Assembly (NCBI RefSeq): GCF_947242115.1
Contig: NC_074716.1
Coordinates: 44,201,139-44,265,138 of the forward strand
Source: Biomphalaria glabrata
Lineage: Eukaryota > Mollusca > Gastropoda > Planorbidae
DNA: 64,000 bases
Reading direction: 5' to 3'
Shown: positions 57,396 to 64,000 of the stretch, one piece after another
Numbering within the stretch: the first letter of the stretch is position 1
How the letters are laid out: every line of letters begins with the position of its first letter
Program-made: the position numbers and the translations under genes
Notes under the pieces: model-generated
Databases searched by the model: none
Told to the model about the DNA's origin: nothing
Seen by the model: the letters and a program-made list of their open reading frames with translations, nothing else

Positions 57396-57463
57396 GTGTC
57401 ACCGTCAGAATGGGTGTCACCCGTGCGGACCGTACCTCCCCGCACCTACTAGTGACGCCACTG
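57396..57463. mobile_element. DNA transposon right terminus
   Basis: The reverse complement begins CAGTGGCGTCACTAGTAGGT with GCGGGGAGGTACGG and two GGTGACACC words, a hAT-style end distinct from the 52978 family. A related, decayed right end lies at 60430-60492 (GGGGTGACACCCTGGGTTGA, CACCGGGTGACATCC). No left end found for either. Confidence 0.55.
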
Positions 57464-58160
57464 AGCTTGACATCATCATCCCCCTTAGGTCGCATGGTAA
57501 ACTTTTACTGCATAGAAGAAAGGCTAAAAGCGGTGAGGAGGTTTGGCTTTCACCAACTGAAATTCGGTGACGCCTCTGATTTATCTAACACTTCATCATA
57601 TTAGATAATTGCTAATAATTCTGACGTGTCAAAAGGTATAAAATCTTCACGGATTATTTAGCTCTCTGTAATGAGTGGACATGTCCTAGTTTTTTTTTTA
57701 AGCTTGGTTTATCTAACATGACTTAGTGACAAGAAAACTCTAGAAAGTCTACATGAACTAGATTGATTAAATTATACCTTGGGATATTACCTTAATAAAA
57801 CCCTGGCTGGAATTTCCGATTATTATGTTACATTTATTTTTAGACAGGCTTGATCCGCAGTGACATGTGTTTTTGAGGTAAGTAAAAAAAGCTAATCAGT
57901 ACTTTTATTGTAATCACACAAGGTGCAGATGTTTACAAGACCGTTGGATAGCACATGTTCGTAGACGGCTTGTGAGGAGCAGGGAATCCTGTGATTAAAG
58001 AAACATGTCTCACGGTAAGCTTGTGTCTCAATTTTTTTATACTGATGTTTTTTTTAAACATGCAATATCAGGCCCGCCGAAACATTTCATTTTTAAATAC
58101 TTTTAAAAATAGACAGCAAAACAATAAAAAAAATATTATACTGATTAAAATTCATTTATT
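57464..58160. other. Intergenic, no gene recognised
   Basis: Nothing recognised. Confidence 0.4.
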
Positions 58161-58164
58161 AACT

Positions 58165-58285
58165 TCCTCTTCTTCATAAAGATAATCATACATAAAACAC
58201 TAAACCATAATTTGCAAATAGAAAAGCAAGGTCCTATAAAATACTCAGAAAAACACAAAGATAAAGGCTCATTCCTCGTTCCGTA
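58165..58285 (+). mobile_element. LINE fragment
   Basis: About 120 bp matching the LINE at 33845-33960 (ATACATAAAACACTAAACCA, AATACTCAGAAAAACACAAA, GATAAAGG, TCATTCCTCGTTCCGTATGC). Confidence 0.75.
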
Positions 58286-58527
58286 TGCTAGGACAGTGCC
58301 TTTGGCATTGGTAAACAATGCAACCACCTAGGGCCTGCCATTGTTTGTATGTGTCTCTCACAGGACAAAACAAATTAAGGCAAAGACGGCAAATTTGGGA
58401 TTATATTGTTATATATTGAAGGAAGGCGACTCAACGAGGACATGTGCTTTTTTTACAGCTCATCACTAACAGCAATCATAACGGTCTGCCTTAACCTAGC
58501 TTTTTGTCAAGCCTTCTGACTTACGCG

Positions 58528-58860
58528 CATGGGCGTAGCCAGAATTGTTTTTCCGGTGGGGGGGGGGGGGTTGGGGGGGACTTTTTTTTTCTGCCCCCCC
58601 CCCCCCCCCGGCGAAAAAAAAATATTTATATGTATGTATGTGTGTGTGTGTGTGTACATAAGCTTTATTACATTCTAACCCTTCATTCTTTCGGAAGACG
58701 TTTATTGTGCCCTAGAATAGGTTCTTCGTGAAGTTAGTGGGAAAATTGTAGACTCCCCGCCATTGCCAGCAAGGGGGTCTAGGGGAGCGCCAGGAGCTCC
58801 CCCAGCGCGGGGCGAAACCCCGCCGCCAAGCACAATTTCTGGAATTGAAAGCTAACATGC
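58528..58860 (+). mobile_element. TIR-element left end with GC-rich hairpin region
   Basis: Begins CATGGGCGTAGCCAGAATTG with a G run, similar in style to the end at 36313. GC-rich inverted words follow at 58765-58830 (GGGGGTCTAGGGGAGCGCCA, GGAGCTCCCCCAGCGCGGGG). The right end and target duplication were not found. Confidence 0.5.
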
Positions 58861-58992
58861 ATATTCTGAGGTATCTACAGTGCATTTTCTTGCTATTAAA
58901 AAGTTTTATTTCAAAAACCTAATGTGCTATTCTTACCGGCTTAGACCCTCCCTCGCCTTTCGGCGCATTTGCCGTCAAGCTGTTTCCACAAA

Positions 58993-60180
58993 TATACAAA
59001 AATGCAGCTTCGGTGTATGGAGCCATATAGGAGACAAAGAGTGCAAGAAATTTTAAGAACCAACAGAAACGCTATTTAATAGATGTGGTGAACATTCTTT
59101 TTCAGAAAACGGTTCTTGCCTAAAATTTTGGTACAATGGAAATACTTTTTTCTTCCTAAATTATAGCCTCTAAAGGCGCAGTTTAAGATTTGATTGCCAG
59201 ATGTCTTTTATTTGACCTATCTTTGCTTTATTTTATTTATTTTTTTATTTTTTTGCGGGTAAGGTGTACTATTGACAAAGTGATGGCTAATTGTGTGGAT
59301 AAAACCCCTAACTGAAAGTGAACCTAGAATGTTGAAAAGTTTATCGATGTTTTAGAAAACCACGTAAAAGATATACGTATGAAAGACAAAGTTACTTTAA
59401 GCACCTTTGTATTTTGTTTGAAATCACACCTGGCAGAACAACAGATCAGATTCAAAAGTTATAAGATTTTAAGGGGAAAAAAGCTGGTGAGATCTGCTTT
59501 ACCTCTTAAAATGTCTAGAAAGGAGTGAGTTTGAATTTAGGATATGTCGAGATCAGGAATATACAAACAGAATGCAGCTTCGGTGTATAGAGACATAAAG
59601 GAGTACAGGAAATTGTAAGAACCAACAGAAAAACTATCATGTAATAAAAGTTCCCCTTTCAGACCTTGTGGTCAATAGGGCAGATGATGTAAAGGTCATC
59701 TGTTTCTGTGGCCTACGGTTAACTAGGGTGTCATGTGGCCAGCACAACGACCAACCGCCTTTACTTTTACCCAACTAATGTCAGGTACCCATTAGAGCTG
59801 GGTGGACTCAGAGGTCCCCTGAAGATTAAAAAATCCAAGTTCTCACCAGGATTCGAACCCGGGACCCCACTTTTCGGAAGCCAAGCGCTTTACCGCTCAG
59901 CCGCCTCACCTCCAATAGATGTTTATAAGATTCACTTAATCTATGTAGTCAACACTCTTCTTCAGAAAATGCTTCTTGCCTAAAATTTTTGGTACAAAGG
60001 AATTAATTATTTCGTTAAAAAAATAAAAGCCTTTAAAGGCGAGCTTAAGATCTGTTGCCAATGTTATTAATTTTACCTATCTTTGCTTAATTTTCTTTTG
60101 TGGGGAAGGTGTACTAGAAGTCCAAAGATACATAAAAGTAGGCCTACCTTTAAACTATTGACAAAGTGGTGGCTAATTAA
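58993..60180 (+). repeat. Direct duplication (58993-59300 and about 59562-60180)
   Basis: Both copies share AATGCAGCTTCGGTGTAT, AAGAACCAACAGAAA, AATAGATGT, GGTTCTTGCCTAAAATTTT or GCTTCTTGCCTAAAATTTTT, CCTATCTTTGCTT, AAGGTGTACTA and ATTGACAAAGTG in order. The second copy is split by the SINE at 59644-59917. Unclassified sequence. Confidence 0.8.
59644..59917 (-). repeat. tRNA-derived SINE, family B, near full length
   Basis: The reverse complement has GGCGGCTGAGCGGTAAAGCG (box A region), CCCGGGTTCGAATCCTGGTG (box B), AACTTGGATTTTTTAATCTT, GTAAAGGCGGTTGGTCGTTG, GGCCACATGACACCC and the end CAAGGTCTGAAAGGGGAACT. The best example of the family here. Confidence 0.93.
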
Positions 60181-60815
60181 ACTTTTTCTTTACCAAAAAA
60201 AAATACAATCGTTAAAGAAATTAAATGTTGGTGTTCGATACGTGTTCAAGTTTAAAATCCAGAAAAGAAAAAAAACAACATTGAACAATTGAACAATAAA
60301 TACATTGTAACAACTGAATTTTTAAATTTAATTGACACTCATTCTATAGTTGTTTAACAATCAATTAATGTAGTTAATTATAAAGTATGGGTATTATAGC
60401 TTAACAAACAAAAAAATACGAAATTTTTCTTGGGGTGGGAAGCGGGGGGTGACACCCTGGGTTGACCACACCGGGTGACATCCACCCTAGTGGATATATA
60501 ATGGCGGAACTATATTTTTTCGGTTTTTATTGTTTTAAATTTGACATTTTATTTGGAGCTACCATTTTTACTTTGCCTAGGGCCTCCGATCACATAAAGA
60601 CGACCCTGATTGTGGCAAAACCAAAGCTGATTTTAGAAGGACAAAATCCATATGCCATTCTTGCTCTGTTCATTTTGCTTGAAATGACTTATATAACACT
60701 TTCAAATTTAATAAAGTGTAAGCTACTTCAGCTGAAAAGAAGCATTAGGAAAAAGAAGAATATAAAAAACAACAACAACTAAAGCCTATCTAAAGGAAAG
60801 AACCGCTAATTACTG
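60181..60815. other. Intergenic; decayed transposon ends
   Basis: Contains a GGGTGACACCC-type right end at 60430-60492 and, at 60575-60610, the reverse complement of CAGGGTCGTCTTTATGTGAT with GGAGGCCCTAGGCAAAG, another hAT-like end. No gene seen. Confidence 0.4.
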
Positions 60816-60819
60816 TCAT

Positions 60820-61290
60820 TTATCTGAAAATTACTTTCTTCCATATAAAACAAAATTAATGGATTAGTACTAAATCATTAAGTAATTGATTTTTTAAAAA
60901 TAGGTTTGTGTATTGTTATCGACTACGACTAATTATGCCAAAATTTCAACTTTATTTGAGAATGGGAAGTGGGAGAAAAAACTGTCGAAACGTAATAAAG
61001 GGACTAAATCCATAAATATATATCTATCGGCATCTCTCATTAAGCAGCATTTATTCCCATTATTTCGAGATCAAACAAATATTTAATCACCAACAATGAA
61101 TTGAATAATTGTTAAGCTTTTTGTTTGATTCTTGTCTTATCAGGCTCAATGAATAAGTGTACAAAGTTTTAACTTGATCCGAGAATGGGAAATGGAAAAA
61201 AAACATGTTCAAACTTTTTAACCAGACAGACAGACAGAGTGAGTTGATATAAGCTTTGTAAAAATCCAAACAGACAAAGAAAAGAGCTCA
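60820..61290 (-). repeat. Family R, two copies
   Basis: First copy 60820-61010 (AATTATGCCAAAATTTCAAC, GAGAATGGGAAGTGGGAGAA). Second copy 61065-61290 (ATTGTTAAGCTTTTTGTTTG, AAGTTTTAACTTGATCCGAG, CCAGACAGACAGACAGAGTG, AGTTGATATAAGCTTTGTAA), both in reverse sense. Confidence 0.85.
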
Positions 61291-61808
61291 TAAGATAGAG
61301 GCCTGAAGTTTAACAACCAAAAGCTTATGCTGTCTTTTTGCAGTCTTTGGTCTTTTTGTTTGAAATGTCAGTTATGAAATGCTCCTTGATTGTGGTCTAA
61401 CGATGACCGTCTGTCCCTAGCTCTGCTTCTAATGCCGTGTAAACGATCTTGGTCGATCCAATTTATTTAATTTTTTAATGAAATCCGTATCCCATTTCCC
61501 AGAATGGAAGAGCTGTCGAAATATAATAATTACTATTTAATTTCTGTATTATAAAATATTAATTTAAAATTTAGGAATGAGGAAGTGGAACAAACAAGTT
61601 GGATATTCGACTTAAATTTGTTTCTTATTATTATGGCTACCTGGGTGTTCGACCAGAACGGGAAAAATAAAATGTCCAGCCCAGTAGGACATTCAGTCGG
61701 AGAGAGTTAATGCAAGCAAGGTTTCAAGTCAGAATTAAAAAACTGAACTAAGCTTAATGTAGTTATATTTAATATGCATAATCTGCTTAAAATCATTTTC
61801 TGTTTCAG
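61291..61808. other. Leader region of second IRF-like gene, with a 38-bp exon copy
   Basis: No gene seen up to the acceptor TTTTCTGTTTCAG ending at 61808. Positions 61477-61514 are identical over 38 bp to 62570-62607 inside the coding region. The words CTGTCCCTAGCT and CTTCTAATGCCGTG at 61413-61440 resemble CTGTCCTTAGCT and CTCTAATGCGGT at 45499-45534, upstream of copy A. Confidence 0.6.
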
Positions 61809-61810
61809 AG

Positions 61811-63955
61811 ATGACAGAGGATCATAAAAATCTTAACATGGCGAACTGGTTAGCTCAACAGTTGGCCACGAAGGCCTGTCCTGGCCTGAAACTAATCGAT
61901 GGCAGCGGCTGCATATTTCGAATACCTTGGTGCAACGAGAAGAGCGGCGGCCTCAGGCCAGGAGGAGATGACACCAGCTTCATCATTGCTTGGGCGCGTC
62001 ACAAAGAGTATTCCGGCACTTGGGAAAATGACAAAGATTTAAGGCATTGGAAAGAAAATTTTCGCAATGCCTTAAACAAGTGCAAGAATATAGAGAAAGT
62101 GGAAACACTGAGTGTGAAAAACGAATACATCGTTTGTCGATTTACTGAGAAATTTTATGCCACGTTAAAACCTCCGATTGGGCAAAGCAGAAAACGAAAT
62201 CTAACCGGCTGTTCATCTTCCTCCAGTTTATCACGTGATGACGATGGTATGCCCATGATTAAAAAATCTCCTTCTTCGGTGCCCCCTGCAAATGTGGGAG
62301 GAAATCTAAAGCTGAACGGGATTCCAGGTCAATCATCGCGATCATTTAATAGTTCACCTTCCAGTCAGGTGACATCCTTAGTTCAGTTTCCTATTTTCCA
62401 GTCTCAGAGTCATCCCAGTAACAATGTCACTGAATGCATTCAAGTTGATATCATGTACGGCTTCAGAGTAAAACGCTGTGTAACTTCTGCAAAACTCAAC
62501 AATTCGATGCAGTTTTGTCGCATTGGAAGCTTTGACATCCCAGAGCTAAACGAAACCTTATCAGTAGAAAATGAAATCCGTATCCCATTTCCCAGAATGG
62601 AAGAGCTAGCACATCACGCATTTAATGAAACAGAAAAAGCAACTATTAATGAAATTGTAAGCGGTGTCGAACGAGGAATCATTCTCAGTCACGACGTTTC
62701 TGGTATTTTTATTCAGAGACGAACACCTCTGTATGTTTTTTTGACAGACGGAAAGAGCAGGTCTGAGCTTTTAAGTCGAGAGGACGATTCGAACCTGGAA
62801 CTGGCTTTTGATATCAGCGAATTCTATAAAGAACTCGGAGACTATAAAAACGGTACAAGCAGGCGTTCTCCTAAACCGTGGATTATTTTAACAATTGGGC
62901 AAGATATCGAGGGTAAGAGAGAGAACCCACTTGAAGGTTGCGCGGTTTACATTCAAATAATTCATTTGCAGGCCCAAGAAATTCTGAGAAATGAGCAAGA
63001 ACGAATTCGTGAAACTAAGCCCCCCTTGTGCTCTAACCAAGATAAGATAGACATAATGCTTTCATTGCTAAATGATCCCAATGGTGCAGACATGATCATC
63101 TCTCTCTTTGGAAACCAAGACAACAATAAGTCACTTGAATTAAACAGTCTTTCTGACAGTTCGCAATCCGCATTTTCTGAGATACTGAGTTTGCAAAGAG
63201 AAAACATCTCACTGGCCAAATGTCAAGACTCTGGTGTTGGTAACAACGTCATGTCTGTGGAGATCTACTACTCGGGTTGCCTCGTCAGTCGAACAGAAGT
63301 TCCCGAATCCGCTTCTAAATGCAGAATTTTCTTCGGTTCACGTGAAACGCAATTAAATGAAGATAATTTCCTGGAAGACGGTAGCTTTGGGGTACGTCTG
63401 CCAGACGTGAATGTATTAGACCAGTACTCAGTAGGTGATAGAATAAAAAAGGAAATAGAGCAAATGTTGCTGGACTTAACTCTTGGTGTTCATTTTATGT
63501 ACAACAAGCAGTCTACATCTATATACTCCGAGCGTAGATCAGTTATACGGGTTTTTAAAACAGACAATAAAAAAACAATAGGAAAAATTGACAGAAGAAC
63601 AAACCTTGTTGTTCCTGAGCCTGAACTTGTTTTCGATTTTTTAAAATTCATAAAAGATTTGTCACAATCCAGCAATGGTCCTAACTTTCCAAAGCCTTAT
63701 GCCATATTGACCATCGGCCATGAAATAGAACCTGTAGAAGAAAACCCTTTGCAGAATGTTTTAATATACATTAAAGTGACGCATAATATTGCTGATGTTC
63801 TTCACCAAAATGCCGTAGCAGCTAACGACAGACATTCCTCTTTGAAATATTCTATGCCTGACTCACTGGATAAGACTATAAAGTGTCTTCAAGAACTGAG
63901 ATTGACTGAAGGCTTTACAAAAATGAATGACGTCTGTCGTCACCTTGCTTCTTAA
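61811..63955 (+). CDS. IRF-like transcription factor with two IRF-association domains (copy B)
   Basis: Encodes 714 residues in one exon; ATG lies 2 nt after acceptor TTTTCTGTTTCAG. Residues 8-118 form an IRF DNA-binding domain with five tryptophans (W13, W40, W61, W71, W80), CPGLKLIDGSG, FRIPW and IAWARHKEY. The recognition helix is WKENFRNALNK: Asn replaces the usual Cys and Lys the usual Ser of IRF1-type contacts. A Ser-rich linker (about 120-205) includes a basic RKR. The first association domain spans about 208-390 (VERGIILSHDVSGIFIQRRT) and the second about 481-662 (CRIFFGSRETQLNEDNF, LGVHFMYN, IYSERRSVIRVF, FDFLKFIKDLSQ, AILTIGHEIE). The C-terminus MPDSLDKTIKCLQELRL matches PDSIDRIVQFLKSL of copy A. 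Likely nuclear, binding DNA as a dimer. Same strand, length and layout as copy A but clearly diverged in sequence, so an old tandem duplication. ATTAAA at 63968 may be its polyadenylation signal. Confidence 0.93.
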   Translation: MTEDHKNLNMANWLAQQLATKACPGLKLIDGSGCIFRIPWCNEKSGGLRPGGDDTSFIIAWARHKEYSGTWENDKDLRHWKENFRNALNKCKNIEKVETLSVKNEYIVCRFTEKFYATLKPPIGQSRKRNLTGCSSSSSLSRDDDGMPMIKKSPSSVPPANVGGNLKLNGIPGQSSRSFNSSPSSQVTSLVQFPIFQSQSHPSNNVTECIQVDIMYGFRVKRCVTSAKLNNSMQFCRIGSFDIPELNETLSVENEIRIPFPRMEELAHHAFNETEKATINEIVSGVERGIILSHDVSGIFIQRRTPLYVFLTDGKSRSELLSREDDSNLELAFDISEFYKELGDYKNGTSRRSPKPWIILTIGQDIEGKRENPLEGCAVYIQIIHLQAQEILRNEQERIRETKPPLCSNQDKIDIMLSLLNDPNGADMIISLFGNQDNNKSLELNSLSDSSQSAFSEILSLQRENISLAKCQDSGVGNNVMSVEIYYSGCLVSRTEVPESASKCRIFFGSRETQLNEDNFLEDGSFGVRLPDVNVLDQYSVGDRIKKEIEQMLLDLTLGVHFMYNKQSTSIYSERRSVIRVFKTDNKKTIGKIDRRTNLVVPEPELVFDFLKFIKDLSQSSNGPNFPKPYAILTIGHEIEPVEENPLQNVLIYIKVTHNIADVLHQNAVAANDRHSSLKYSMPDSLDKTIKCLQELRLTEGFTKMNDVCRHLAS

Positions 63956-64000
63956 TGTATCCTTTAAATTAAATCGTGAAAGCTATTCTATAACAGAAAT

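Overview
The window looks like nuclear DNA of an invertebrate animal, most likely a gastropod mollusc. This is inferred from AT-rich, intron-containing sequence, a dense mix of SINE, LINE and hAT repeats, and an immune-type gene set (IAP, Kazal inhibitor, IRFs). The species cannot be fixed from sequence alone. Host genes occupy only a small part of the 64 kb and the rest is repeats of several ages.

Five host genes are supported. (1) A plus-strand inhibitor-of-apoptosis gene (about 12.43-17.07 kb) whose four visible exons splice in consistent phase into a 270-residue BIR-UBA-RING protein. (2) A two-exon plus-strand gene for a small secreted Kazal-type protease inhibitor (23.50-25.96 kb). (3) A minus-strand 572-residue reading frame of unknown function (31.58-33.30 kb), preceded by an in-frame upstream ORF. 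(4, 5) Two plus-strand interferon-regulatory-factor-like genes (45.69-47.83 and 61.81-63.96 kb). Each has a coding region in one uninterrupted exon, 715 and 714 codons long, and each encodes an IRF DNA-binding domain followed by two IRF-association domains. The described IRFs I know of have one association domain, so this tandem pair of twin-IAD IRFs is the most notable content of the window.

Repeat layout: 0-0.4 kb, 3' end of a hAT transposon; 2.4-3.8 kb, a 41-bp satellite with a four-unit higher-order pattern; 4.2-5.8 kb, a decayed hAT copy hit by a SINE; 6.1-6.4, 12.9-13.2 and 38.0-38.2 kb, CTAT/CTGT arrays; 7.1-8.6 kb, SINE pieces and an I/Nimb-like LINE inserted in an unclassified repeat (called family R here); 9.2, 17.1 and 22.8 kb, CR1/L2-like LINE tails, the last expanded into a 46-bp minisatellite; 26.6-29.5 kb, a complete non-autonomous hAT carrying a second hAT MITE; 36.3-37.8 kb, another TIR element; 53.0-56.6 kb, a hAT transposon carrying a LINE that carries a solo LTR. 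About ten copies of family R and about ten of two tRNA-derived SINE families are scattered throughout.

Functionally, the IAP (ubiquitin-ligase control of death and NF-kB signalling), the Kazal inhibitor (extracellular protease control) and the two IRFs (transcription) would all fit an innate-immunity neighbourhood. Nothing in the sequence shows that they are co-regulated.
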